The notes beneath the pieces are model-generated. The model did no database searches. It was not told the DNA's origin and was given only the letters and a program-made list of their open reading frames with translations. Made by a program: the position numbers and the translations under genes. Positions 51,540 through 60,415 of a stretch of 64,000 nt of DNA are shown in pieces. The DNA lies in contig DJRG01000029.1 in the NCBI GenBank assembly GCA_002438845.1, forward strand, positions 98,566 through 162,565. The letters are read 5' to 3'. How positions within the stretch are numbered: the first letter of the stretch is position 1; each line of letters begins with the position of its first letter. The stretch is from Bacteroidales bacterium UBA6366. GTDB taxonomy: Bacteria > Bacteroidota > Bacteroidia > Bacteroidales > UBA932.

Positions 51540-52304
51540 TTACCAATTCTTATCTTTCTGACGGGACTTCAGCAGAGCCGCCTTCTCCTTGTTGACCTTG
51601 TCCTGAGTTTCCTTCTCCCGCGCCTGGACCGCCTTCAGCATCTGCTGGGCCTGCTGAGGGGAAATCTTGGCATCCCCCTGCCCTTCGCCTTGCTGAGGTT
51701 TTGGCTGATCACCCTGATTCTGATCTTTGTTCTGATCCTGATTACCGCTCTGGTCTTGATTGTTATTCTTGTCCTGGTTCTGGTCGTTGTTGTTCTGACC
51801 GTTCTGGTTTTGATCGTTGTTCTGGTCCTGGTTCTTTTGATCATCGCCACCGCCGCCTCCACCCTCGTTCTTCAGCATCTGCTTGGCGTAAGCGTAATTT
51901 TCCTTGGCGTCCATATCGCCCGGATTGCGCAGCAAGGACTGCCTGTAGGCATCCACAGCGGACTTCCAATCCTTTTTCTGAACGGAGATATTACCAAGAT
52001 TATAGTAATAGTCCGCGGAATTGGCAGACATCGGAGCGGCCTCCTTCAACCTCTCCATAGACTTTACTGCCTCATCGAAATTGCTCTCACGATAAAACGC
52101 TCCTGCCAAATTATAATTGGCGGCGAAAGACGATGTGTCCTTCGCCTGAGCCTTACGATACTCGATCTCAGCGTTCTGCCAATTGCCTTTCTTGTACTGG
52201 CGGTTTCCCGCGCGGACTTCCTTGCGATCAGTCTGCGCCAGAGCCACAGAACATGAAAGCATCAGCAAACAAGCCGTCAATGAATATTTCAATATATTCC
52301 TCAT
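51540..52304 (-). CDS. batC: BatC-like TPR protein with low-complexity Q/N/D/K tail
   Basis: 254 residues: signal peptide (LTACLLMLSCSVALAQ), TPR repeats (about 30-150; FAANYNLAGAFYRESNFDEA, ADYYYNLGNISVQKKDWKSA), then a run of about 50 residues made almost only of Gln, Asn, Asp and Lys (about 165-215), and a charged end. BatC is the TPR member of the Bacteroides Bat aerotolerance operon, periplasmic by its signal. It overlaps batB by four bases. Confidence 0.85.
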   Translation of the reverse strand: MRNILKYSLTACLLMLSCSVALAQTDRKEVRAGNRQYKKGNWQNAEIEYRKAQAKDTSSFAANYNLAGAFYRESNFDEAVKSMERLKEAAPMSANSADYYYNLGNISVQKKDWKSAVDAYRQSLLRNPGDMDAKENYAYAKQMLKNEGGGGGGDDQKNQDQNNDQNQNGQNNNDQNQDKNNNQDQSGNQDQNKDQNQGDQPKPQQGEGQGDAKISPQQAQQMLKAVQAREKETQDKVNKEKAALLKSRQKDKNW

Positions 52305-53311
52305 CTCTTTTCCTCAAACAAATGTCTGCGCGAGCGCCTTTCCCCGATGAGCATCTCAAGGGCGAACAACGCCAGCGCTATTCCAAGAAAGTACATAAAC
52401 TGCTCGTCATATTCCTCAAAGACCACGGAATTATATTCCTCATCCTCCATCCTGCGGATGTCGTTGATAATAGGTGTCAGGCCGAACTCATCGTTGCCTG
52501 CATGAACGTAGGCTCCACCGCCTGCGGCAGCGACTTCCTTCAACGTCTCCTCGTCCAAACGTGTCACGACAATCTTGCCGTCCTTGTCCTTCAGAAGACC
52601 TCCGTCCATCGGAATCGGCTGTCCGTCAGTTGATCCGACACCGATGGTGTAGACCTTGATCCCGGCCTCGGCGGCCTGTTTGGCGGCGGCCACAGCGTCA
52701 TCCTCATGATTCTCGCCGTCGGTGATCACGATAATGGCGCGGCTATGCTCGCTCTGGGCGCTGAAGCCACGGATCGCCGTGTTGATCGCATCGCCTATGG
52801 CAGTTCCCTGAATAGGAATGGACGCCGTGGAAATGGTGTTCATGAACATCTTGGCACTCACGTAATCCGAAGTGATCGGAAGTTGGACAAACGAGGTCCC
52901 GGCAAATACGATCAGCCCGATCCTGTCATCCTGAAGCTTGTCCGTGATTCTGGAAATCGCCAGTTTGGCCCTTTCCAGTCTGTTTGGAGAATAGTCCTTG
53001 GCAAGCATCGAGTTTGACACGTCCAAGGCTATCATGATCTCGGCGCCTCTGGTCTTGTGTTCCTTCAGTTTCGCACCCATCTGAGGTCGGGACAGACCGA
53101 TGACAAAGAAGAAAAACGCCAATGAAAACAGGACCGTTCTTACCCACAATTTGTTACGAGACCACGACGGCATCAGTTCGTTCACGAGTGCCTCGTCTCC
53201 AAACTTGCGCAGACGGCGACGTCTGTTCCACAGCCAAAGTCCCATTCCGAGAAAGAAGAACGGAATCAGGAGCAGCAACAAAAGATAATGCGGAGCGGCG
53301 AAAATTATCAT
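52301..53311 (-). CDS. batB: BatB, VWA-domain membrane protein
   Basis: 336 residues. N-terminal membrane helices, a von Willebrand A domain with MIDAS motif IALDVSNSMLAKDYSPNRLE and the downstream VITDGENHEDDA, and a C-terminal membrane helix (FMYFLGIALALFALEMLIG). Typical Bat operon partner of BatA, with which it may form a membrane complex driven by the MoxR ATPase. Start overlaps batA stop. Confidence 0.9.
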   Translation of the reverse strand: MIIFAAPHYLLLLLLIPFFFLGMGLWLWNRRRRLRKFGDEALVNELMPSWSRNKLWVRTVLFSLAFFFFVIGLSRPQMGAKLKEHKTRGAEIMIALDVSNSMLAKDYSPNRLERAKLAISRITDKLQDDRIGLIVFAGTSFVQLPITSDYVSAKMFMNTISTASIPIQGTAIGDAINTAIRGFSAQSEHSRAIIVITDGENHEDDAVAAAKQAAEAGIKVYTIGVGSTDGQPIPMDGGLLKDKDGKIVVTRLDEETLKEVAAAGGGAYVHAGNDEFGLTPIINDIRRMEDEEYNSVVFEEYDEQFMYFLGIALALFALEMLIGERRSRRHLFEEKR

Positions 53312-54291
53312 GGCAACCTCCTTATCAACAGTTTAACAAGAGCCTCCAACAACAGGCATATCAAAGCGGCGAGGGCGTAGGTGCCGAACAGTTCCTTGTA
53401 GACCGGGAAGCTGTCGATTGTCGTGCGCGCCTTCTCCATCTTGTTGATGTCTGAATATATCTCCGCGAGTTTCGTGTTGTCGGTGGCCCTGAAATACTTG
53501 CCTCCGGTCATCGAGGCGATGCTGGAGAGCAGTTTCTCGTCAAGTTCAACCTTCAGATTCTGCATCTGGACGCCCCATGGAGTCATCACAGGATAAGGAG
53601 CCTCGCCATTCGCTCCGACTCCGATTGTGTAAACCCTTATCCCATAGGTCTTGGCGATTTCAGCGGCGGTCTCCGGAGAAATCTCTCCACAGTTGTTGAC
53701 ACCATCGGTCAGAAGAATCACGACCCGGCTTTTGGCATCGGAATCCTTGATTCTGGCCACAGCCGTGGCAAGTCCGTTGCCGATGGCCGTTCCGTCCTCG
53801 ATCAAATCTGTGGAAATTTCCTTCATCAGGTTGATCAGGGTGGCCCTGTCGGTAGTCAGCGGACACTGTGTATAACTCTCTCCCGCAAACACAACGATTC
53901 CAATCCTGTCCGAAGGCCTCTGCGCGATGAACTCGATGGCGATGTCCTTGGCGGCACTGATTCGGTCAGGGGTGAAGTCCCTGGCCAGCATACTGGTCGA
54001 GACATCCATCGCAAGGACGATGTCAATTCCCTCCGTATCAACCTTTTCCACCTTGGTAGAGGAACGGGGGCGGGCGATCGCCACGACAATCAGCGAAAGC
54101 GCCGCGATCCTTAGGACAAAAGGAATATGCCTGATCACGTCCAGAATTGTCTTTCCTCCTGATTTCCAAGGCGTGAGACTTGAAACCCTAAGATGCGGCC
54201 TCCGATCCTTCAGTTCCACGCAGAGATAACGCAGAACCAGCAGAGCCGGAACCACCAGAAGCCAAAGTAATTTAGGATATTCGAAGAACAT
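53308..54291 (-). CDS. batA: BatA, VWA-domain membrane protein
   Basis: 327 residues. Membrane helix (LLWLLVVPALLVLRYL), VWA domain with MIDAS VLAMDVSTSMLARDFTPDRI, LLTDGVNNCGEISPET, and a C-terminal helix (TYALAALICLLLEALVKLL). Paralogous to BatB, the next gene. The start at 54291 shares one base with the stop of the upstream gene. Confidence 0.9.
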   Translation of the reverse strand: MFFEYPKLLWLLVVPALLVLRYLCVELKDRRPHLRVSSLTPWKSGGKTILDVIRHIPFVLRIAALSLIVVAIARPRSSTKVEKVDTEGIDIVLAMDVSTSMLARDFTPDRISAAKDIAIEFIAQRPSDRIGIVVFAGESYTQCPLTTDRATLINLMKEISTDLIEDGTAIGNGLATAVARIKDSDAKSRVVILLTDGVNNCGEISPETAAEIAKTYGIRVYTIGVGANGEAPYPVMTPWGVQMQNLKVELDEKLLSSIASMTGGKYFRATDNTKLAEIYSDINKMEKARTTIDSFPVYKELFGTYALAALICLLLEALVKLLIRRLP

Positions 54292-55340
54292 TACGCCTCA
54301 CCTCCTTCTTTTTTAGCGGAAGATTTCGCCTCCGCCGACTTTCTCGCGGCCTCCTCCTCGGCAAGTTGAGACTGGTAAGTAACTGTCACAAAGCGCACAG
54401 CGGCAGGCAGAGCGGCCGCATTCTCCTCATCCGACGCGGAAGCCTTGGCGAACTTGACGAAATCAGCGGTCTCAAACAGCGTCTTCATCTCCTCGTAAAG
54501 GTCAGCCGGAACGCCGGAACTCTTGAGGTCATTGAATATCTCCGCGGTCGTCATCTCCATGGCGTCGATGCCGTAACGTGCGTCGATATATTCCCTTAAC
54601 GCGTCAGTGATTCCCGAATAGAAAGTCTTCTGCTTCTCCGGAGCCCAGTATTTACTTCCACGGAAATGGTCGAGCCTCCGCAAAGCCACCAGATAAGGCG
54701 GGTCCTTATGGATGGAGCCGACTTCCTTCCTGCGCCTCATAGCGAAGAATGCCCAGATCAGGATGGCGACAATTGCGACCGCCCATATTCCTATAATATA
54801 AGGAATGACTTCAGCGGCCTTGATCGGATAGCGGATCTGTCCTTTGATGTCGTGGATCTGATAGGTCGTCGTGTCAACAGGCATCGTGAAGATGTCAAGC
54901 GTCTTTGGCGCGAAGACCAGCGTGTCGATCCTGTCCACGCCTGAAGCCCTTATCAAAGAAAGCGGAAGGAGTTCGTAATTACCTTCGTCAAAGGAAGTTA
55001 TGATCATCGAGACATCAATGTCGTACGACTTAGGCTCATTCTTCTTGCCTTGGACCTTGACCGTGTCCACCATGAAAGGCAGGACGATCTCCACGCTGTC
55101 CATGAACCCCTTCGAGAAATCCGGAAGCGCGAACCTCGTGCCCTCCGCGACATCCTTCAAGTGAAAGCCGTAGCGGAACTGGTCTCCGATCAGAGCGGAA
55201 TCACGTTTCTGCAACGGTTCGAGGAAAGAATCCTCGGACCTTATCAGCATTCCTTTACCTTGCGGAGCCTGCTGTCCTGTGGCGGCGATGGTGATCATCG
55301 CGGCGCAGAATAGCGAAAGGCCGTAAACTAATCTATTCAT
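54291..55340 (-). CDS. Bat-operon membrane protein of unknown function
   Basis: 349 residues: signal peptide (LSLFCAAMITIAATGQ), an extracytoplasmic beta-rich domain, one central helix (AVAIVAILIWAFFAMRRR, about 193-210) and a cytoplasmic domain (YSGITDALREYIDARYGIDA, MTTAEIFNDLKSSGVPADLY). Proteins of this layout lie between the DUF58 and batA genes in Bacteroidota. The cytoplasmic part resembles that of DUF4381-type proteins. Exact role unknown. Confidence 0.75.
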   Translation of the reverse strand: MNRLVYGLSLFCAAMITIAATGQQAPQGKGMLIRSEDSFLEPLQKRDSALIGDQFRYGFHLKDVAEGTRFALPDFSKGFMDSVEIVLPFMVDTVKVQGKKNEPKSYDIDVSMIITSFDEGNYELLPLSLIRASGVDRIDTLVFAPKTLDIFTMPVDTTTYQIHDIKGQIRYPIKAAEVIPYIIGIWAVAIVAILIWAFFAMRRRKEVGSIHKDPPYLVALRRLDHFRGSKYWAPEKQKTFYSGITDALREYIDARYGIDAMEMTTAEIFNDLKSSGVPADLYEEMKTLFETADFVKFAKASASDEENAAALPAAVRFVTVTYQSQLAEEEAARKSAEAKSSAKKEGGEA

Positions 55341-55342
55341 TT

Positions 55343-56245
55343 CTATCTCCTCCCGAAAAATGTCATCAGCCCCTTGACGTAATCCTGGTTGGTGGCAATG
55401 TCGACAGAATCAATATGATAGCGGTTGAACAGCTTCTTTTCCTCAGCCTCCGCGGCGCCGAACCATTTTGAATATTCAGCCCTCGTCTTCCTGCTGGAAG
55501 TATTGATCCAGGCCGACTCCCCTGTCTCTGAATCCTTCACGTGCACCAACCCAACATCCGGAATCGTCCTCTCGCGGGGATCATGAACCTTGATGACTGA
55601 GATGTCATGGCGGTTGCGCGCCACCTTCAAGGCATCCTCGTAGCGGGGAGTGCCGTCCGGATTGGTGTCCAGCATGTCCGAAAGCACGAAAGCCGTGCAT
55701 TTCTTCTTGATGGCGTTCGTCAGATACCGCAGTGCCTGACCTACATCCGTGCCGTTTGACTTAGGTTTGAGTTCGATGATCTCGCGTATGATGTGAAGTA
55801 GATGACTGCGTCCTTTCTTCGGCGGGATGAACTCCTCGACCCTGTCGCTGAAGAACAGGGCCCCGACCTTGTCGTTGTTGATGATGGCCGAGAAACTAAG
55901 CACGGCCGCTATCTCAGCGATCAGATCCCTCTTTGTCCTCCCGCTCGTTCCGAAAAGGCCGGAACGGCTGATGTCGATAAGAAGAACCACCGTCATCTCC
56001 CTTTCCTCCTCGAAGACCTTGACGTAAGGAGAGCGCAGACGAGCGGTCACGTTCCAGTCCATCGAGCGCACATCATCCCCGTACTGGTACTCACGCACCT
56101 CACTGAAAGCCATACCACGTCCTTTGAAGGCGCTGTGATATTCACCGGCGAAGATCTGGTGAGACAGAGCCCTGGTGCGGATCTCTATCTTGCGGACCTT
56201 GCGGAGCAGCTCGTTGGCTGAGTTAACTGATGAAGTCGCCGCCAT
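55343..56245 (-). CDS. DUF58 domain protein of the Bat operon
   Basis: 300 residues. The DUF58 signature FKGRGMAFSEVREYQYGDDV followed by RSMDWNVTARLRSPYVKVFE and a VWA-like VLLIDISRSGLFGTSGRTKR are present. It is the usual second gene of MoxR-DUF58-BatA/B clusters and links the ATPase to the VWA proteins. No membrane segment. It follows moxR by 40 bp. Confidence 0.9.
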   Translation of the reverse strand: MAATSSVNSANELLRKVRKIEIRTRALSHQIFAGEYHSAFKGRGMAFSEVREYQYGDDVRSMDWNVTARLRSPYVKVFEEEREMTVVLLIDISRSGLFGTSGRTKRDLIAEIAAVLSFSAIINNDKVGALFFSDRVEEFIPPKKGRSHLLHIIREIIELKPKSNGTDVGQALRYLTNAIKKKCTAFVLSDMLDTNPDGTPRYEDALKVARNRHDISVIKVHDPRERTIPDVGLVHVKDSETGESAWINTSSRKTRAEYSKWFGAAEAEEKKLFNRYHIDSVDIATNQDYVKGLMTFFGRR

Positions 56246-56285
56246 GATTGCAATGTCTGATTAAAACCAAACCACTCATTGACCG

Positions 56286-57278
56286 TTACGGAACCTGCAC
56301 GGCGTTGAGAACCTCGGCGATGATCTGCTCGGTCGTGACGTTCTCCGCCTCGGCCTCGTAGGTCAGACCGATCCTGTGACGCAGAACCTCGTTGCAGACA
56401 GCCCTGACATCCTCCGGAATCACATAGCCTCTTCTCTTGATGAAAGCGTAGGCCTTTGAAGCCATTGACAGCGAGATGCTGGCACGAGGCGAGGCTCCGA
56501 AGGAGATGAGATCCTTGATCTTCCCGAGGCCGTAGTCATCCGGGGTACGTGTGGCATAGACAATGTCCACGATGTACCTTTCGATCTTCTCGTCCATGTA
56601 GACATCCCTGACGACGCTTCTTGCCCTCACGATGTCCTCAGGCTTGATCACCGGATTGACCGTCGGGAACTCGCCCGAGTTGTTCATCCTTATGATCTGC
56701 CTCTCCTCCTCTTTCTTAGGGTAGCTTACAATGACCTTAAGCATGAAACGGTCCACCTGTGCCTCAGGGAGCGGGTAGGTTCCCTCCTGCTCGATAGGGT
56801 TCTGCGTGGCCATCACGAGGAAAGGCTCCGGAAGCTTGAATGTCTGGTCACCGATCGTCACCTGGCGCTCCTGCATGGCCTCAAGAAGGGCTGACTGCAC
56901 CTTCGCCGGACTACGGTTGATCTCATCCGCAAGCACGAAGTTGGCGAAGACCGGTCCCTTGTGGACCTCGAATGACTCATCTTTCTGTGAATATATCATC
57001 GTACCGATGAGGTCGGCCGGAAGAAGGTCCGGGGTGAACTGGATACGGCTGAACTTCGCGTCGATGGCCTTTGACAGAGTACTGATGGCGAGAGTCTTGG
57101 CCAATCCCGGGACACCTTCGAGAAGGATGTGTCCGTTGGCGAGAAGTCCGATCAGAAGGTTCTCCACAAGGTGCTTCTGTCCGATTATGACCTTGCCCAT
57201 CTCAAGGGACAGCATGTCCACGAAGGCGCTTTCCTTCTGGATCCTGTCATTGAGTTCCTTGATGTTTACACTTTCCAT
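56286..57278 (-). CDS. MoxR family AAA+ ATPase
   Basis: 330 residues from ATG 57278 (MESVNIKELNDRIQKES); the longer frame to 57314 overlaps the truA promoter. Walker A LEGVPGLAKTLAISTLSK (MoxR-type GVPGxAKT), Walker B FVLADEINRSPAKVQSALLE, sensor VMATQNPIEQEGTYPLPEAQ. First gene of the Bat operon, a chaperone-like ATPase proposed to remodel the VWA partners. Confidence 0.95.
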   Translation of the reverse strand: MESVNIKELNDRIQKESAFVDMLSLEMGKVIIGQKHLVENLLIGLLANGHILLEGVPGLAKTLAISTLSKAIDAKFSRIQFTPDLLPADLIGTMIYSQKDESFEVHKGPVFANFVLADEINRSPAKVQSALLEAMQERQVTIGDQTFKLPEPFLVMATQNPIEQEGTYPLPEAQVDRFMLKVIVSYPKKEEERQIIRMNNSGEFPTVNPVIKPEDIVRARSVVRDVYMDEKIERYIVDIVYATRTPDDYGLGKIKDLISFGASPRASISLSMASKAYAFIKRRGYVIPEDVRAVCNEVLRHRIGLTYEAEAENVTTEQIIAEVLNAVQVP

Positions 57279-57295
57279 ATTACTTTGTTTTTTAC

Positions 57296-57303
57296 TATTT
57301 TTG
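57296..57303 (+). promoter_or_regulatory. -7 promoter element of truA
   Basis: TATTTTTG with a predicted leader of about 12 nt to ATG 57322, in the gap between divergent moxR and truA. Confidence 0.55.
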
Positions 57304-57321
57304 CAATCAAACAATCTTAAA

Positions 57322-58092
57322 ATGCGCTACAGGATCATCCTTTCCTATGACGGTTCGTCATTCTGCGGCTGGCAGATTCAAAACCAAGCAGCCACCGTTC
57401 AGGAGTGTCTTCAGAATGCTCTTTCGACTCTCTTGAAGGAGGACATTGCCGTCACAGGCGCCGGAAGGACGGATTCAAAAGTCAATGCGATCAATTACGT
57501 CGCCCACTTCGATGCTTCCCGTCCGGACATTGACGCAAGCGCGGTTGGCTACAAAATAAATGCCATTTTACCCGCCGGAATCAAGGTTCATTCAATCGAA
57601 CCTTGCGATCCGGAATTTCACGCCCGTTTCGACGCCACGCAGCGTGAGTACAAGTACTTTATCCACCGCCGCAGGGATCCCTTCATGCGGGAATATTCCT
57701 ACCTCTACACCTTCCCTCTGGATGTCGAGAAGATGAACCGCGCCGCTCTGTCACTTCTGGGTAGGCACGACTTCAGTTGCTTTGAAAAAGTCGGCAGCGA
57801 CAACAAGACCTCCATCTGCACCGTCACTCTGGCACGTTGGGAGGCATATTCCCCCGACCACGTCAGAATCATGGGCTACCCCGCCGAAGAAGGCGACTAC
57901 CTTGTCTTCACCATCCGCGCCGACCGCTTTTTAAGGAATATGGTCCGTGCCGTCGTAGGTTCCCTCCTTGAGGTGGGCCGCGGCAAGCGCGACGAGTCCT
58001 GGCTCGCCACCCTCGCCCAAGGCGGCTCCCGCTCCAGCGCCGGCGAATCCGTCCCCGGCCACGCCCTCTTCCTCACCAAGGTGGAGTATTGA
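57322..58092 (+). CDS. truA: tRNA pseudouridine(38-40) synthase TruA
   Basis: 256 residues from ATG 57322; the open frame upstream to 56806 is antisense to moxR. LSYDGSSFCGWQIQNQAATV at the start and the catalytic Asp in GAGRTDSKVNAINYVAHFD are typical, with the RHDFSCFEK and FLRNMVRAVVGSLLEVGRG blocks. The usual GRTDxGVHA is altered to GRTDSKVNA, but the Asp is kept. The last 47 bp of the gene, ending just before the final bases of its stop, are repeated at 60416-60462, flanking the AbiE-like operon. Confidence 0.93.
   Translation: MRYRIILSYDGSSFCGWQIQNQAATVQECLQNALSTLLKEDIAVTGAGRTDSKVNAINYVAHFDASRPDIDASAVGYKINAILPAGIKVHSIEPCDPEFHARFDATQREYKYFIHRRRDPFMREYSYLYTFPLDVEKMNRAALSLLGRHDFSCFEKVGSDNKTSICTVTLARWEAYSPDHVRIMGYPAEEGDYLVFTIRADRFLRNMVRAVVGSLLEVGRGKRDESWLATLAQGGSRSSAGESVPGHALFLTKVEY
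58044..58090 (+). repeat. Direct repeat, truA 3' end (proximal copy)
   Basis: 47 bp beginning CGAATCCGTCCCCGGCCACG inside truA; 46 of 47 bases match 60416-60462 (the only change is G/A at 58086/60458). This copy is followed by stop TGA, the distal copy by TAG. Pattern of an attachment site duplicated by integration that restores the gene end. Confidence 0.85.
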
Positions 58093-58096
58093 CAAC

Positions 58097-58861
58097 CTAC
58101 CGGAGTTCCTTAAATTCCAGAATATCCAACATTGAGAACAGAATCCCGCCTATCGAAGCATTCCAGCTTTGGTGGAAGTGTCCATAATACCAGTGATTAA
58201 CCGGTTGATGATTAGTGGCCAAGAAATCATATATCAGATCCATCACTTTCCTCTCCTTCGAACAATCTTCCAGCAAGATCGGATCAACCTGAGCCCACCC
58301 AGACAGTCCAGTCTTGTCAATGAGTTCACAGAATGAAGGTGCTGTATGAGTCACAATAGTATCAATCTGTGTGCTCTGAGTGATGGCAGACAGACGATCC
58401 AAATCAAGACGTGGGGCCTCATTCATCCAATATGTCGCTGTTTGGGAAGAATGAAAGCGAGAGTCTTCCGCGATCCTTACGGAGCGATCCACGCTGACAG
58501 CACCTCCAACGCACAGGATGTTATGGCCACAAGCCTTTATCACACCATAATCCGGGATAGTTCTAAATCTTTTATGGAAGACCTTCTGTTCGTTGAAATA
58601 CGACGGTTCATCGTGGTTGCCACGCACCATCGCGATGTAGTTGTTCGCCTTTGACAACTTAGGTGAGATTCGGCTGAAAACCTGTTCATAATAGGCCGGT
58701 TTCTCAAAGCCGAAGCCACAATCCCCAGCCACTATCAAAAGCGTGTCACACATACCATAACGCACACACAACCGGAACACCAATTCTCTGAATTCTCCGT
58801 GAATATCCCCGCAGATCACAACGGATTTCACATCGGGGTAAGCAAATACATTCTCCATCAT
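58097..58861 (-). CDS. Metallophosphoesterase of an AbiE-like operon
   Basis: 254 residues. Calcineurin-like motifs: VVICGDIHGEFRELV, VAGDCGFGFEKPAY, MVRGNHDEPSYF, IVTHTAPSFCELID and WYYGHFHQSWN, so all metal-binding His/Asp/Asn residues are kept. It is the third gene of an operon with AbiEi- and AbiEii-type genes and overlaps the nucleotidyltransferase by four bases. A role in reversing or modulating nucleotide transfer is possible; a housekeeping phosphatase would not be expected here. Confidence 0.85.
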   Translation of the reverse strand: MMENVFAYPDVKSVVICGDIHGEFRELVFRLCVRYGMCDTLLIVAGDCGFGFEKPAYYEQVFSRISPKLSKANNYIAMVRGNHDEPSYFNEQKVFHKRFRTIPDYGVIKACGHNILCVGGAVSVDRSVRIAEDSRFHSSQTATYWMNEAPRLDLDRLSAITQSTQIDTIVTHTAPSFCELIDKTGLSGWAQVDPILLEDCSKERKVMDLIYDFLATNHQPVNHWYYGHFHQSWNASIGGILFSMLDILEFKELR

Positions 58862-59712
58862 TGCCTTAAGATTTGCGACATCCGCTCCAAAGCACGACGG
58901 ATTGAATCGTATGTGCCTATAACCGCATTATCCAGAAGGTCATTCACCAATGGGCTGTCCTCTTGCCGCATCACTTCCGAGTCCAACATATCCGCATAGT
59001 ACATCTTGTGATCTTCCGAGAGCATATTCAATAAATCCGAGGCAATCCATTCCGCACCGGCTACTGTCTGATCAAAGGTTGAAGCATCCAGACTTATTGT
59101 CTCGGGAATGGAATCGCCGGACAAGGCCAAGGCGATGTACGCGTTTTCCAATATGAACTGCATATCAGCGGCATCCTTACGTGTCATCAGATGCCGGTCA
59201 CACCAGGCATCCAGTTTAATCAGCCATTGACCGCTGAGTGAAGCCATTCTAAAGGCAAACCGACCTTCAACAACCACCTCGTCAGCATTCTTCATCACAT
59301 CCGCAAAACACCGTACTGACATAACCGGATTGCCTTCCGGTGGCCAGGCGACCATTTCTTCCTGTGCGATATCACCAAACGGAACTATGTCCACCTCATA
59401 ACGGACATTCTCAAGTCCACAATAGTAAAATCTCTGTTTCTCAGGAGCCTTGACGAAGCCATCTTTTATAAGAATCCCGGTCAGGCGTTCATATTCATCC
59501 CATTTTTCCAAAAGCACAGCCACATCCAAATCCATTGTGCGCCTCGGAGCGTTTCCTGCTTTCAACAGTTTTAAACTAAGGTCTCGCGCCGCCGCACCGA
59601 CGACATAAACCTCGGCTCCAATTTCGTCGTAAGCCTTCGCCAACGCTTCCAGAACACTCACCAGAAGGCCATTACCAAGTTCTTCTCTCTTTAATATATA
59701 GGTCATATTCAA
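58858..59712 (-). CDS. AbiEii-like nucleotidyltransferase (type IV toxin-like)
   Basis: 284 residues. Nucleotidyltransferase-fold signature: VYVVGAAARDLSLKLL, then RRTMDLDVAVLL with the paired Asp and YEVDIVPFGD with the third Asp. Such proteins form the toxic half of AbiE-type systems, transferring nucleotides to RNA or other targets. Start and end overlap the neighbouring genes by four bases (ATGA), so the three genes are translated as one unit. Confidence 0.75.
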   Translation of the reverse strand: MNMTYILKREELGNGLLVSVLEALAKAYDEIGAEVYVVGAAARDLSLKLLKAGNAPRRTMDLDVAVLLEKWDEYERLTGILIKDGFVKAPEKQRFYYCGLENVRYEVDIVPFGDIAQEEMVAWPPEGNPVMSVRCFADVMKNADEVVVEGRFAFRMASLSGQWLIKLDAWCDRHLMTRKDAADMQFILENAYIALALSGDSIPETISLDASTFDQTVAGAEWIASDLLNMLSEDHKMYYADMLDSEVMRQEDSPLVNDLLDNAVIGTYDSIRRALERMSQILRQ

Positions 59713-60287
59713 ATCAAAGTTTTAATCCTGTCCGCAGCCTCGGCACACCTGTCGTCTCCGGTTGACAAAAGATCCGCATAAACTACCAGTATAGGAATAT
59801 CCTCCCCGGCCCAAAATTTACGGTAAACATAAATTTCGCCTTCCGGATCCGGAATCATTCGCCCGGTAGAGATCAGACAATCAGCGGATTCTGCGACATA
59901 TACATCCCATCTTTGAGGACGAAGATACCCATCAATAAGAAATGTTGCTGGTTCTCCTCCCCACCAAACTTGATGCGGGAGCAATATATCCGTCCAATGT
60001 TCCCTCACAGAATCCGCCAGAAATCGGAACCGGCATATCAACTGCTTCTTTTTCCTACCTTCGGAATATTCTCTGGCCCACCTGTCTATCAAGAAAGTTC
60101 GTCTCCGCAGAATACGTCCTTTAGATGTCTCAACCACAAAACCCTGCTCTACCAAATCCGACATCACACCTTGTACGGATCCAAGCGACAATCCGGTCTC
60201 CTTCGCCATCTGCCTGTATGTCTTACTGATGTTTGCCTTGTCCTGCAACAGAAACAACACCAACCTCATTTCTGACTTCTGCATCAT
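59709..60287 (-). CDS. AbiEi-like antitoxin / transcriptional regulator
   Basis: 192 residues. The N-terminal winged helix (NISKTYRQMAKETGLSLGSV, VMSDLVEQGFVVETSKGRIL) and the C-terminal IPILVVYADLLSTGDDRCAE followed by AADRIKTLI match AbiEi-type antitoxins of type IV systems, which bind promoter repeats and repress their own operon. It is the first gene and is preceded by a GTTCAAAA-type palindrome, consistent with autoregulation. Confidence 0.75.
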   Translation of the reverse strand: MMQKSEMRLVLFLLQDKANISKTYRQMAKETGLSLGSVQGVMSDLVEQGFVVETSKGRILRRRTFLIDRWAREYSEGRKKKQLICRFRFLADSVREHWTDILLPHQVWWGGEPATFLIDGYLRPQRWDVYVAESADCLISTGRMIPDPEGEIYVYRKFWAGEDIPILVVYADLLSTGDDRCAEAADRIKTLI

Positions 60288-60306
60288 TGTTATAATTTTT
60301 CACGGC

Positions 60307-60358
60307 GTTCAAAAATTTTGAACATTATCATATTTTTGAACACGACTTTGCAAAAATA
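60307..60358 (-). promoter_or_regulatory. Promoter and operator of the AbiE-like operon
   Basis: On the minus strand TATTTTTG (60358-60351) is a -7 box, giving a start near 60344. Directly downstream lie a half-site TTTTTGAAC (60333-60341) and a perfect palindrome GTTCAAAA-A-TTTTGAAC (60307-60323). Placement over the first transcribed bases suits repression by the AbiEi-like protein. Confidence 0.6.
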
Positions 60359-60415
60359 CAACATTATCAATATCTTTGCAAATATTTTAACGACAGCAAC
60401 CAACAAGCAAGTAAT

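Noticed and set aside
51690..51860. Short tandem-like repeats that might suggest a CRISPR or satellite
   Set aside because: They are the codons of the Gln/Asn/Asp tail of BatC; no regular spacers.
56806..57321. In-frame upstream extension of truA
   Set aside because: It is antisense to the MoxR gene and the truA family starts at MRYRIILSYDG (57322), which has its own promoter.
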